Shown here: positions 18,611 through 27,130 of the stretch, one piece after another
How positions within the stretch are numbered: position 1 is the first letter of the stretch
How the letters are laid out: every line of letters begins with the position of its first letter
DNA from: an uncultured Clostridia bacterium
Lineage (GTDB): Bacteria; Bacillota; Clostridia; Oscillospirales; Acutalibacteraceae
NCBI GenBank assembly: GCA_947624285.1
Contig: CANQJS010000003.1
Span: 1-64,000 of the forward strand
DNA: 64,000 nucleotides
Direction: 5' to 3'
Position numbers and translations under genes: made by a program
Notes under the pieces: generated by a model
What the model saw: only the letters and a program-made list of their open reading frames with translations
Told to the model about the DNA's origin: nothing
Database searches by the model: none

Positions 18611-19147
18611 GTCAGTGTTTCGAAAGATAATTTAGCTGGCATTAATCTTTTTGCGTATTGCAATAGTAATCCTGTTAATAATGTGGATTATTTTGGCGAA
18701 TGGCTTGCAAGGGTTATTTGCGCTCTTGCAGGGGCGGCTATTTTAGGAACATTAGCTGTATTAATTTGTAATATTTTAAAACTATTTGTGAATGTAAGTG
18801 ACAAAACAGCAAAAATTATTGCGATTGCTTGCGCGGCACTGGGTGGGGTTATTGGAGCGATATTAGGTGTAAGGTTTTTAACAAAATATGCTCCTAACTT
18901 AGCAAAAGCAATTAATAAAATTGAAAAAGAAAAATTTTCGATTAAAGCAATAGGACCCAATGCTTCTGGGAATATATTTGGCATTGTTATATCTAAAACA
19001 TTAATAATTATGCTACACGCACCACATCCAAATAAGGGGGAAAATTATTTTCACATACAAGTTGAAGTGAAAATTGGTAAAACCCAAAAAACAATCTATA
19101 AAAAGGCAATACTGAATGTTAGTAAAAATTGGCGTTGGAAGAAGTGA
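15437..19147 (+). CDS. RHS-repeat polymorphic toxin, tip variant 1
   Basis: A 1236-residue secreted RHS/YD-repeat protein. It has a signal peptide (about 15-48, CYAMGTGMVKAYAA), a conserved YVAGKYEE segment at about 60, YD repeats to about 1010, and the core signature (RYRGYYYDNESGYYY, then CRFINADD) ending at residue 1058. After that comes a 178-residue tip not shared with the second copy. The tip starts with NLFAYCNSNPVNN, has two hydrophobic segments (about 1090-1115 and 1125-1145) and a basic, beta-rich end (HAPHPNKGENYFHIQVEV, ending NWRWKK). I do not recognise the tip; by position it should be the toxin, with the next gene its immunity factor. GAAGGAG lies 7 bases before ATG. Confidence 0.88.
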   Translation: MKYLYDREKNKYRLPTKILSVFLAMIMAFSLETIACYAMGTGMVKAYAADEYLGITASDSYVAGKYEETNTEASFTYRGVTFDFVRSFNNKDNEWFYSVNSKAVYNKNNDCINAVLPDGDSAAFEAVSSKTYEDPHSDNKINVERDASGAVISCSLDLGGTIYNYGTDGSLVSVSDKNGSAIMFARYSDRIVVSDGADRAYTVALNSDKNIASITDPAGGVIGYAYDANGRLAEVTDQSGVVLDTYSYDTYGRIVRNNDISIVYDTDSRITKETYDSGAYNAYTYDGNTVDTVTSTERSSSATYNEYGDVLISTDDEGNTTSYTYDSKRRVVKEENSDGDTVNNTYDENGNLLKSENGEDDYTNYLYDANGNCIREEVFNDSKTSYRYYVYDNKGNVLVSAELKEDYKGDVPSEYDENLTCFDFIKNEYSNGLLASSFDSKENETVSYTYDEYGNEIKSETTSVKDEETTVTTVINTYDKLGNMLFSQKGDEKSAYVYDAAGRTLLANENGKYTRTLYDNLGRVVQEISPEDYDASKDGLPESNSYSDSKAGHTYKYAANRTLTSETNRLGKTTKYIYNDIGSKVREEFDIYKFYYLNHGELYQVKVANATTVSYNYDNKFKLTSESYANDDVIRYAYNEHGDIAAQYHNSNAKPYVTYTYNEDNELIEKVNTDSGLKYVYGENNQVSVYKTTDDSLVQSYVETETEADEETNTAAYTTVEEKHFGTNYTSVIKENDLTFKAGSKSVECVYSTDDEGLTASALIKSSNGTALSLTYSYDDDGNITSKLYSYDNKTLDFVNEYDEDGKIIASGKGSVSLHYTYDDNDQLIGVQGEDYAASYSYDSRGNLTAKNINGEETTYTYASFGWKDLLVAVDDVELTYDANGNVLTYGDKEYTWNSGRQLESITDGANTYSYKYNEDGIRASKTVNGKTTYFNTSGGVISSQYDGSNRLYFQYGNSGEPVGFVYNGTPYLYITNQMNDVIGITNESGTLLAEYFYDEWGRLLSIKASGFNKTLAEINPIRYRGYYYDNESGYYYLQSRYYDPVICRFINADDVEIVSVSKDNLAGINLFAYCNSNPVNNVDYFGEWLARVICALAGAAILGTLAVLICNILKLFVNVSDKTAKIIAIACAALGGVIGAILGVRFLTKYAPNLAKAINKIEKEKFSIKAIGPNASGNIFGIVISKTLIIMLHAPHPNKGENYFHIQVEVKIGKTQKTIYKKAILNVSKNWRWKK

Positions 19148-19155
19148 AATTAAAA

Positions 19156-19749
19156 ATGGCTGATAATTTGAAAATATTTATAGATGAACATAAGAATAAA
19201 ATCGTATTTTCTTCTGTTGATAATTTCAGCTGTAAATTTGTGCTTTATTTAATCAAAAAAACCTTTATTGGAGAACGCGTATTATTTATTGCTTCAGGTT
19301 TATTAGATACAATTAAAGAAATACAAAGTCATCTTAATGCAAATTCAACTTTTCTGAATATAAATGACGGGAAAAAGTTATTTGTTAAAAAAATGCCGAA
19401 ATTGTATTCATTTATTGAAAACGATTCTTTGCTGCAATATGCCGCTAATGAATGGGTCTCTACCATATATGAGCAAAGGACATTACTTTTTTTGGACGAT
19501 AAAATTGTATTTGAAATCAATTCAATATTAAACCAAGATGAATTTAGCGATGAACTTATCAGCGAAATTATTAAAAAAAATTATAAATGCAAAATAGAGA
19601 GCGTTCCCGAATCAGACTATCATTATACATTTATGATAAAATCTGATAATATTTATTTTCCAAAAATAATGAAAAATATAATAAAAAATCCATTGGCATC
19701 CGATTGCAAAATAGTATATGTTAACAATGAGTCCGAATGTTATAAATAA
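19156..19749 (+). CDS. Candidate immunity protein for RHS tip 1
   Basis: A 197-residue soluble-looking protein starting 8 bases after the RHS stop codon, with a GGAAGAAG site before ATG 19156. No domain recognised; it alternates predicted strands and helices and has a Lys-rich N-terminus (NLKIFIDEHKNK). Immunity is inferred only from its place immediately behind a variable RHS tip, the standard polymorphic-toxin arrangement. It could instead be a second toxin or an accessory protein. Confidence 0.6.
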   Translation: MADNLKIFIDEHKNKIVFSSVDNFSCKFVLYLIKKTFIGERVLFIASGLLDTIKEIQSHLNANSTFLNINDGKKLFVKKMPKLYSFIENDSLLQYAANEWVSTIYEQRTLLFLDDKIVFEINSILNQDEFSDELISEIIKKNYKCKIESVPESDYHYTFMIKSDNIYFPKIMKNIIKNPLASDCKIVYVNNESECYK

Positions 19750-19863
19750 ACTCAATAAACCAAACATTGATATAATCTTGTCTCTCGGAGGCTTAATTTT
19801 TCTTAAACACCCCACTGCAAATTTGACTTTTCCCCGCAGCAATATTAAGAAAAAGGTGTGATA

Positions 19864-20355
19864 ATGGTGTTATACAAATTTTTATCTATTAATAATTTTC
19901 TTCCTGTTATAATGGGCTTTATTTTTATTTTGCTATTCCTTTTAATCGGTTTGATTTGTATACGCACATTGATTAAAGAAAAATCTCCGTTTAAAACTCA
20001 TTTCCTATTATATATCTTTTTTGCATTGTTGATATTTGTGTCCTTTAATAGGATTGTTGGAGCTGTAAGCGACTTTGTTTACCAGTATAACAGTTTTATA
20101 AAACCATATAACGAAGGGGAATATTTAACTGTTGAGGGCAGCATCGACAATTATTATTCTGTTGCTATGGATACCTCATTTACTGTAAATGATATTTATT
20201 TTGAATATAATCCATATTATCCGTTTGATCTTGGCTTTAATAATAGAAGTGAATACATAAAAAACGGAAACAAGGTAAGAATTGAATATGTTTATGTGGA
20301 AGAAACGGACGAAGGAACAGAAAGAAATGTTATTATGAAAATCGAAAAATTATGA
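19864..20355 (+). CDS. Small membrane protein, second candidate immunity gene of tip 1
   Basis: A 163-residue protein with two hydrophobic segments (about 12-35 and 48-68) and a C-terminal acidic, beta-rich domain probably outside the membrane (NDIYFEYNPYYPF, then NKVRIEYVYVEE). ATG 19864 follows AAAAAGGTG. A membrane immunity protein would fit a tip with hydrophobic segments. No family recognised. It is separated from the previous gene by 114 bp that hold no gene. Confidence 0.55.
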   Translation: MVLYKFLSINNFLPVIMGFIFILLFLLIGLICIRTLIKEKSPFKTHFLLYIFFALLIFVSFNRIVGAVSDFVYQYNSFIKPYNEGEYLTVEGSIDNYYSVAMDTSFTVNDIYFEYNPYYPFDLGFNNRSEYIKNGNKVRIEYVYVEETDEGTERNVIMKIEKL

Positions 20356-20374
20356 TAATTGAAACATAAACATA

Positions 20375-20479
20375 GGGACTATTCTTTGTGTTGTTGACGA
20401 CTTTATATCTTTTGATAACGCATCGGATGAGTTCAATGAATATTTCAAGTCACTGTATGCCAACAGCCATCCCGTCTGA
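20375..20479 (+). pseudogene. Orphan C-terminal fragment of an immunity-like protein
   Basis: A 34-codon open stretch ending in TGA that reads VVDDFISFDNASDEFNEYF and has no start codon or ribosome site. The strong amphipathic helix composition looks like the end of a real protein. It lies between the tip-1 immunity genes and the second RHS core, where polymorphic-toxin loci keep displaced tip/immunity remnants. The family is not identified. Confidence 0.5.
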
Positions 20480-20497
20480 TTTATCGGTAAATAAAAT

Positions 20498-23400
20498 TAT
20501 ATGGTTTAAACACATTTGCGTATGCCAAAAATAATCCAGTAAACAAAGCATAAGAAAAAGACATTTTGATAAGAAAGTGAAGGAGAGATAAAATGAAATA
20601 CTTGTATGATAGGGAAAAGAACAAATATAGATTGCCGACAAAAATATTATCAGTATTTTTGGCAATGATTATGGCATTTAGCCTGGAAACAATAGCCTGT
20701 TATGCGATGGGGACAGGAATGGTCAAAGCATACGCAGCTGATGAATACTTAGGGATTACTGCAAGTGATTCATATGTTGCGGGTAAATACGAAGAAACTA
20801 ATACGGAAGCTTCATTTACATATAGGGGAGTTACCTTTGATTTTGTCCGTTCATTCAACAATAAAGACAACGAGTGGTTTTACTCGGTAAACAGTAAAGC
20901 GGTATATAATAAAAACAATGATTGTATAAATGCGGTTCTGCCTGACGGAGATAGTGCTGCATTTGAGGCGGTTTCATCGAAAACATATGAAGATCCTCAC
21001 AGTGACAATAAAATAAATGTTGAGAGAGATGCAAGCGGCGCCGTCATATCGTGCAGTTTAGATTTGGGTGGAACGATATATAATTATGGAACGGATGGCA
21101 GTCTTGTCTCAGTGTCAGATAAAAACGGTTCCGCCATCATGTTTGCAAGATATTCAGATAGAATCGTTGTTTCCGACGGAGCAGACAGGGCATATACAGT
21201 TGCTTTGAATTCTGATAAGAATATAGCATCAATAACAGATCCTGCCGGAGGTGTAATTGGTTATGCATATGATGCAAACGGCAGACTCGCCGAAGTAACG
21301 GATCAGAGCGGAGTGGTTTTAGATACATACAGTTACGATACTTATGGTCGGATCGTAAGGAATAATGATATTTCAATAGTATATGATACCGATAGCAGAA
21401 TCACAAAAGAGACATATGACAGCGGCGCATACAATGCATATACTTACGACGGAAACACGGTTGATACCGTTACCTCTACTGAGCGCTCTTCATCCGCTAC
21501 ATATAACGAATACGGGGATGTATTGATTTCCACAGACGATGAGGGCAATACGACCTCATATACCTATGACAGTAAAAGAAGAGTAGTCAAAGAGGAAAAC
21601 TCAGACGGAGATACTGTTAACAACACTTATGATGAAAACGGTAATCTTTTGAAATCGGAAAACGGGGAAGATGATTATACAAATTATCTTTATGACGCAA
21701 ACGGTAACTGCATACGGGAAGAAGTCTTCAATGATTCCAAAACAAGCTACAGGTACTATGTATATGATAATAAAGGCAATGTACTTGTAAGTGCAGAGCT
21801 TAAAGAAGATTACAAGGGCGATGTTCCTTCTGAGTATGATGAGAATCTGACATGCTTCGATTTTATCAAAAACGAATATTCAAACGGATTGCTCGCAAGT
21901 TCTTTTGACAGCAAAGAAAACGAAACTGTCAGCTATACTTATGATGAATACGGAAATGAAATCAAATCCGAAACCACATCCGTAAAGGATGAAGAAACAA
22001 CCGTCACCACAGTTATCAATACATATGACAAACTGGGCAATATGCTTTTCTCACAAAAAGGCGATGAGAAATCGGCATATGTATATGATGCTGCAGGCAG
22101 GACATTGCTTGCAAATGAAAATGGTAAATATACAAGGACCTTGTATGATAATCTCGGCAGAGTAGTTCAGGAAATCTCTCCCGAGGACTATGACGCGTCT
22201 AAAGACGGATTGCCGGAAAGCAATTCATATTCAGATTCAAAAGCGGGTCATACATACAAGTATGCCGCAAACAGAACTTTGACAAGCGAAACAAACCGAT
22301 TGGGCAAAACCACAAAATATATTTACAATGATATCGGCTCAAAAGTACGGGAAGAATTTGATATATACAAGTTCTATTATCTCAACCACGGGGAGCTTTA
22401 TCAGGTAAAGGTAGCAAATGCAACAACTGTGTCATACAATTATGACAACAAGTTCAAGTTAACATCCGAAAGCTATGCAAACGATGATGTTATCCGCTAT
22501 GCATACAATGAGCACGGAGATATTGCGGCGCAGTATCATAACAGTAACGCAAAGCCCTATGTAACATATACCTACAACGAGGATAATGAGTTAATTGAAA
22601 AGGTAAATACCGATTCCGGGTTAAAGTATGTGTATGGAGAAAATAATCAGGTAAGCGTTTACAAAACGACCGATGATTCACTTGTACAGTCATATGTTGA
22701 AACAGAGACTGAGGCTGATGAAGAAACAAATACCGCAGCATATACTACTGTAGAAGAAAAGCATTTCGGCACAAACTATACATCGGTCATAAAAGAAAAT
22801 GATCTTACTTTTAAAGCGGGAAGCAAGAGCGTTGAATGTGTGTATTCAACGGATGATGAAGGTTTGACCGCATCAGCTCTAATAAAGAGCAGCAACGGGA
22901 CAGCGCTTTCTCTGACATATTCTTATGATGACGACGGTAATATCACAAGCAAGCTATATTCATATGACAACAAGACGCTTGACTTTGTAAACGAATATGA
23001 CGAAGACGGAAAAATCATTGCAAGCGGGAAAGGCAGTGTTTCTCTGCATTACACATATGATGATAATGATCAGCTCATCGGAGTGCAGGGAGAAGATTAC
23101 GCGGCAAGCTATTCCTACGACAGTCGAGGCAATCTGACAGCAAAGAATATCAACGGAGAGGAAACAACTTACACTTATGCAAGTTTCGGCTGGAAGGACC
23201 TTCTTGTTGCAGTTGATGATGTCGAACTCACATATGACGCAAACGGGAATGTGCTCACTTACGGTGATAAGGAATACACCTGGAACAGCGGCAGACAGCT
23301 TGAAAGCATCACGGACGGGGCAAATACCTATTCCTACAAATACAATGAAGACGGAATCAGAGCGTCAAAGACCGTAAACGGAAAGACAACATATTTCAAT

Positions 23401-23766
23401 ACTTCGGGAGGAGTAATATCCTCACAGTATGACGGAAGCAACAGGCTTTATTTCCAGTATGGTAACTCCGGAGAACCTGTAGGCTTTGTATATAACGGGA
23501 CGCCTTATCTTTACATCACAAACCAGATGAACGATGTAATCGGGATAACAAATGAAAGCGGAACACTGCTTGCCGAATATTTCTATGATGAATGGGGCAG
23601 GCTGCTGTCCATAAAGGCTTCCGGCTTTAACAAAACCTTGGCAGAGATAAATCCGATAAGATACCGCGGTTATTACTACGATAATGAAAGCGGCTACTAT
23701 TATCTGCAAAGCCGTTATTATGACCCTGTTATTTGTAGGTTCATTAATGCGGATGATGTTGAAATA
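20498..23766 (+). repeat. 3,269-bp direct repeat, copy 2 (RHS core)
   Basis: Second copy of 15342-18610. It begins abruptly inside a stranded copy of the last codons of the first RHS gene (YGLNTFAYAKNNPVNKA and stop) and ends after the codons for NADDVEI, where the two tips diverge. Confidence 0.93.
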
Positions 23767-24384
23767 ACAAATTCATCAAAGGATTTAAAAAAAGGATTAA
23801 ATCTATTTTGTTACTGTAATAATAATTCGGTAAATAATGAGGATATTTTAGGAAACTTTTCTTCAAACTCAATTATTCAAATGTTTAATAACTTTGTAAT
23901 ATTTATTAAGGAAAAAATCAACTATATTATCAAAGAAAAACTTGGTATAACAAAGAAAGGTAATTATATATATATTAAAAGAAGCACGGTGGCTAATGCA
24001 ATAAATTTTGTTTTAACTATAGGAAATGTAATTAAGTCAGCTATTAAGAACGCAGCAATTAAAACTGGGTGTAAAATAATATATAATTATGCTAAAAGTA
24101 ACTCAAAAAAATTTGCGGAATTTTTAACAAAGAAACACATTGATAAGATAGCCGCATTGTTAGAAAAAATACTGACAGTCACAACAAAATCATTTGCAAT
24201 TTGTGTGGGAAGAAAATTGGCAATGAGTTTCGGTACTAATTATATTAAGAATGCTATTTTAAAGAATTTTCCTGTACTGGAATGGATAAATGCTTTATTA
24301 TCTCCAGGAGCATTGATAGCTTTTGTATTGGATATAATTACTGATAAAAAGATAGATCAAAAAATTACTATTAAAGTGAGGTAA
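20593..24384 (+). CDS. RHS-repeat polymorphic toxin, tip variant 2
   Basis: A 1263-residue protein whose first 1058 residues are the same as those of the preceding RHS protein. The remaining 205 residues form a different tip: after NLFCYCNNNSVNNEDILG come several amphipathic or hydrophobic helices (NFVIFIKEKINYIIKEKLG, AINFVLTIGNVIKSAIKNAA) and a hydrophobic hairpin near the end (LLSPGALIAFVLDII). The Lys-rich helical character could suit membrane activity, but I recognise no toxin family. The gene 9 bases downstream encodes a membrane protein and is the likely immunity partner. Confidence 0.88.
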   Translation: MKYLYDREKNKYRLPTKILSVFLAMIMAFSLETIACYAMGTGMVKAYAADEYLGITASDSYVAGKYEETNTEASFTYRGVTFDFVRSFNNKDNEWFYSVNSKAVYNKNNDCINAVLPDGDSAAFEAVSSKTYEDPHSDNKINVERDASGAVISCSLDLGGTIYNYGTDGSLVSVSDKNGSAIMFARYSDRIVVSDGADRAYTVALNSDKNIASITDPAGGVIGYAYDANGRLAEVTDQSGVVLDTYSYDTYGRIVRNNDISIVYDTDSRITKETYDSGAYNAYTYDGNTVDTVTSTERSSSATYNEYGDVLISTDDEGNTTSYTYDSKRRVVKEENSDGDTVNNTYDENGNLLKSENGEDDYTNYLYDANGNCIREEVFNDSKTSYRYYVYDNKGNVLVSAELKEDYKGDVPSEYDENLTCFDFIKNEYSNGLLASSFDSKENETVSYTYDEYGNEIKSETTSVKDEETTVTTVINTYDKLGNMLFSQKGDEKSAYVYDAAGRTLLANENGKYTRTLYDNLGRVVQEISPEDYDASKDGLPESNSYSDSKAGHTYKYAANRTLTSETNRLGKTTKYIYNDIGSKVREEFDIYKFYYLNHGELYQVKVANATTVSYNYDNKFKLTSESYANDDVIRYAYNEHGDIAAQYHNSNAKPYVTYTYNEDNELIEKVNTDSGLKYVYGENNQVSVYKTTDDSLVQSYVETETEADEETNTAAYTTVEEKHFGTNYTSVIKENDLTFKAGSKSVECVYSTDDEGLTASALIKSSNGTALSLTYSYDDDGNITSKLYSYDNKTLDFVNEYDEDGKIIASGKGSVSLHYTYDDNDQLIGVQGEDYAASYSYDSRGNLTAKNINGEETTYTYASFGWKDLLVAVDDVELTYDANGNVLTYGDKEYTWNSGRQLESITDGANTYSYKYNEDGIRASKTVNGKTTYFNTSGGVISSQYDGSNRLYFQYGNSGEPVGFVYNGTPYLYITNQMNDVIGITNESGTLLAEYFYDEWGRLLSIKASGFNKTLAEINPIRYRGYYYDNESGYYYLQSRYYDPVICRFINADDVEITNSSKDLKKGLNLFCYCNNNSVNNEDILGNFSSNSIIQMFNNFVIFIKEKINYIIKEKLGITKKGNYIYIKRSTVANAINFVLTIGNVIKSAIKNAAIKTGCKIIYNYAKSNSKKFAEFLTKKHIDKIAALLEKILTVTTKSFAICVGRKLAMSFGTNYIKNAILKNFPVLEWINALLSPGALIAFVLDIITDKKIDQKITIKVR

Positions 24385-24392
24385 ATATACAA

Positions 24393-25115
24393 ATGGCGAA
24401 AATATGTATCAAAAATAATTCCGTTGATAAAAATCTCATTGTTTGTATAAGCGGCAAAACAATTTTTGTCAAGCCCGATGAGACGGAATATTTTGAAACG
24501 GACAATACAAATTTACATATTATTGCGGAATACGACATTAAAACTAAAATCAAGGTCAATTTTCTGTCCGTTTGGCTTTCGACAGCGCTGAACACAGACG
24601 CGAAATGCAAAATAAACTGCGTTTGTGAGTTTGATTATCTTTGCACCGAAGGTGAAAATCGGCTTGATTTTTGCGATAAAGAGCGCAGAATCAATAATTC
24701 AAATATTTGTTTATGCTTCGCGGAAACGGACGCTTCGCGAAATGATATCAAAAACATAAATTACAATTATAAAAAAGCGGACAAACCGATACTGAAACAC
24801 AGTTTGACGCAATTAGTATTTTTATCGGCTTTGCCTTTCATAATTGCCGGAATAATCTATGAAATCTTGGATTTTAAAATAGGCATGCTGTTGGCGATCT
24901 TGATTTTGGTATTCGTGGGCTTTATTCCGTCGCTGAAATCAATCAAGGCATTCAATAAAATCTGCAAAGACTGTGACTCAAATATAAAATCATACGCTCA
25001 AAACGAGAATGACACGGAAGAGCTTGAAGATATACTTACGGATATCGCAAACGATAAGGAAACCTCGGGAACAACAAAATTCTTTGCAAAATTGATTAAG
25101 AAAATAATAGATTAA
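24393..25115 (+). CDS. Membrane protein, candidate immunity for RHS tip 2
   Basis: A 240-residue protein. Residues 1-130 form a Cys-containing cytoplasmic-type domain (KIKVNFLSVWLSTALNTDA, CKINCVCEFDYLC). Two adjacent transmembrane segments (about 140-180, LSALPFIIAGIIYEI and GMLLAILILVFVGFI) follow, then an acidic tail. ATG 24393 lies 8 bases after the RHS stop. No family recognised; the assignment rests on position and on the fit between a membrane protein and a hydrophobic tip. Confidence 0.55.
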   Translation: MAKICIKNNSVDKNLIVCISGKTIFVKPDETEYFETDNTNLHIIAEYDIKTKIKVNFLSVWLSTALNTDAKCKINCVCEFDYLCTEGENRLDFCDKERRINNSNICLCFAETDASRNDIKNINYNYKKADKPILKHSLTQLVFLSALPFIIAGIIYEILDFKIGMLLAILILVFVGFIPSLKSIKAFNKICKDCDSNIKSYAQNENDTEELEDILTDIANDKETSGTTKFFAKLIKKIID

Positions 25116-25176
25116 GGAAATCGCACGGGCAGTGCGGCAAGCAGATTAAAACCTTGACTTTTACAGGAGGTAAGTT

Positions 25177-25959
25177 ATGAAAATTCGTAAATTTTTCAAG
25201 ATTTTTAAAAAGGAAATGGAAAAGGGCTATAAAGAAGAAAAGGAAAGGCAGGATCAAAACAAAGCCGCATTTATTGCCGAAAACGAAAAATCAATAAGCG
25301 ATTTTCTCGCGCGGCACAAATTCTTAACAGTGCTTATAGTTTTGATTCCCATTATCTTAATTATCGGAATAATCAATTCCTTTCTTCCCATCGATGTTTA
25401 TGATGATATAAACGGAATGTCTCCTGTAAGCAATATTGAATATTACAGCGAGAAATACAAGGTCGGAAATCATACGGTTGCCGTTTACGCCTGCCTCGAC
25501 GCCGATGGCTCAGAAAACGATACCGAGCAATTCGTTATAAATGTTGCGGAAATCAAAGGTCCTTTAAAAAACAAGTATTACTTATACGCTAACGATTATA
25601 TATCCGATGAAGAAATTTTTAATCCTGATTACAGCTACATTGTTGATTACCCTTCGTATGAGGTAAAAAGCGGTTCAAAATATTACGGATCGGTTTACGC
25701 GGGAATTGCGCCGCCCGATTGCGAATCAATCACCATTGGCGGGGTAAAAGCCGAAATGGAAAAGATGACATTTGATTTTAAAGGGAAAACCGTCGATTTC
25801 TACTTATACTATTGCATAATTGAGCAAGATGAATATCCGGAACATATATCTGTTATTTGTCAAAAAACAGACGGAGAGTCGCTTTCCGTGTCGTCCGATT
25901 TTGAATCGGATTCAGATATTGCATCCAAAGGTAATTCTAAAGTCACGGTAATCGGTTAA
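25177..25959 (+). CDS. Single-pass membrane protein of the RHS locus
   Basis: A 260-residue protein with an AGGAGG site before ATG 25177. A Lys/Glu-rich cytoplasmic N-terminus (1-45) is followed by one transmembrane helix (LTVLIVLIPIILIIGIINSF, about 49-68) and a roughly 190-residue extracellular beta-rich domain with a Ser/Asp-rich end. It may be a further immunity or accessory protein of the second RHS unit; no family is recognised. Confidence 0.55.
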   Translation: MKIRKFFKIFKKEMEKGYKEEKERQDQNKAAFIAENEKSISDFLARHKFLTVLIVLIPIILIIGIINSFLPIDVYDDINGMSPVSNIEYYSEKYKVGNHTVAVYACLDADGSENDTEQFVINVAEIKGPLKNKYYLYANDYISDEEIFNPDYSYIVDYPSYEVKSGSKYYGSVYAGIAPPDCESITIGGVKAEMEKMTFDFKGKTVDFYLYYCIIEQDEYPEHISVICQKTDGESLSVSSDFESDSDIASKGNSKVTVIG

Positions 25960-26028
25960 GCGCAAAAAACACAAGGACGATTTTTGTGTTGCCAAAAATA
26001 AATTACTATCAAAAAGGCGGTGAGCCGA

Positions 26029-26483
26029 TTGCTTAAATTTAGTTTGGGCTTGTTAAAAATCATAGATTATTTATCTTTGCTATTATTTATACCTGTTTTA
26101 GTTACAGATAAAATATTATTTATGCCAATTGATCTTTATAATGCATCAATAGAATATTTGTGTGGTATTCAAGCAATTGTTGCTATTTTAGTTACATTTA
26201 TATTTTTAATAATAGCAAGATTAAAAAGATTGAATTATATGATAATAATTCATTAAATCAAGTATTTCACAACATTATATTTATCATAAAACAAAATGGA
26301 AAATTTACTGTTATACTTGTTTCCATAACGCTGATAATTTGTATAATTATCGGATTAACGCGATTTAAAGATTATGCAACCGGATATATTATTGTATGTA
26401 TCATAAATTCAATTTCAGTTCTTTACTGTAATGCTATACAAAAACATAATAAAATTATTCTGATATGGCAAAATAGAACATAG
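26029..26483 (+). pseudogene. Frameshifted small membrane protein gene
   Basis: Reading from TTG 26029 (after AGGCGGTGAG) gives two hydrophobic segments and then a stop at 26256. The next frame, open to 26483, continues with two more hydrophobic segments (FTVILVSITLIICIIIGL and YIIVCIINSISVLYC). Joining them across the A-rich stretch around 26221-26245 gives a roughly 150-residue four-helix membrane protein. It is either a recently broken immunity-type gene or a sequencing or biological slippage case. Confidence 0.5.
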
Positions 26484-26576
26484 AAGTATTAATTTAATAT
26501 TGTATTTACAAAACTTGAGGACTATTTAACCTTATCCATTGAGTATAAAAAATTATTAGTTCTATTTTAAACATCC

Positions 26577-26612
26577 ATAACGGCAAGGACAATATATTCT
26601 TGCCGTTATACA
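26577..26612 (+). terminator. Terminator at the end of the RHS locus
   Basis: Stem ATAACGGCAAG/CTTGCCGTTAT with an 11-base loop, followed by a modest T-run. It lies about 90 bp after the last open frame of the RHS locus. The remaining DNA to 26858 has no gene that I can see. Confidence 0.65.
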
Positions 26613-26858
26613 TTTTAAACTGTTGGGGTTTCCATTCTCCCAGCCCCAAGCAAAGCCGTTGAAGTTGGCGAAAAAGCAAAGAAAAACAGATATAATTTTA
26701 ATTTACTATTATGAATTTTGAAATATCACGGCAGCCTTAAATGAAATATTAACAAATAATATGTTATAATTGCATACTATTGTCCTTTTTCTGTATTAAA
26801 TATAAATAATTCATTTGGGATGTTCACTTTCTAAGTTCATCATGAACCTATTCTATGT

Positions 26859-27119
26859 TCACCTGAAAAACAAACGGTATTGACACGATGACAGCGCCCC
26901 GTTAGGACGGAGACGCTGTTCTTTTGATATAAATCCTGATTGAACTAAATCATTAATTGCTCTTTTAACCGTACTTTTAGACAGACCGCTCCCTTGGGCT
27001 ATGGTCTTTAAGGACGGAAAGCAATACCCTTCCTTATTTGCATATTCGTTCAACACAAGGTAAACCGCAACTGCTCTTGCCGGCAGTTCGGAGTCTAATA
27101 ATACAGACAGTCTGCTCAT
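26859..27119 (-). CDS. Helix-turn-helix (HTH_36-type) protein of the transfer module
   Basis: An 86-residue winged-helix-like protein with AVAVYLVLNEYANKEGYCFP and SLKTIAQGSGLSKSTVKRAI, the pattern of HTH_36 replication/regulatory proteins. GAGGTG precedes ATG 27119. It is the last gene of the minus-strand cluster with VirD4 and the DUF3991 protein, 11 bp after VirD4, and probably regulates that cluster. It is short compared with plasmid Rep-type HTH_36 proteins. Confidence 0.75.
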   Translation of the reverse strand: MSRLSVLLDSELPARAVAVYLVLNEYANKEGYCFPSLKTIAQGSGLSKSTVKRAINDLVQSGFISKEQRLRPNGALSSCQYRLFFR

Positions 27120-27130
27120 ATGTTTTCACC

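Noticed and set aside
15342-23766. Invertible (phase-variable) RHS cassette
   Set aside because: The two cores are direct repeats, so recombination would delete or multiply, not invert. No recombinase gene lies next to them.
26160-26483. Independent 107-residue gene
   Set aside because: Its first 25 codons overlap the preceding frame and there is no ribosome site; a frameshifted single gene explains both halves better.
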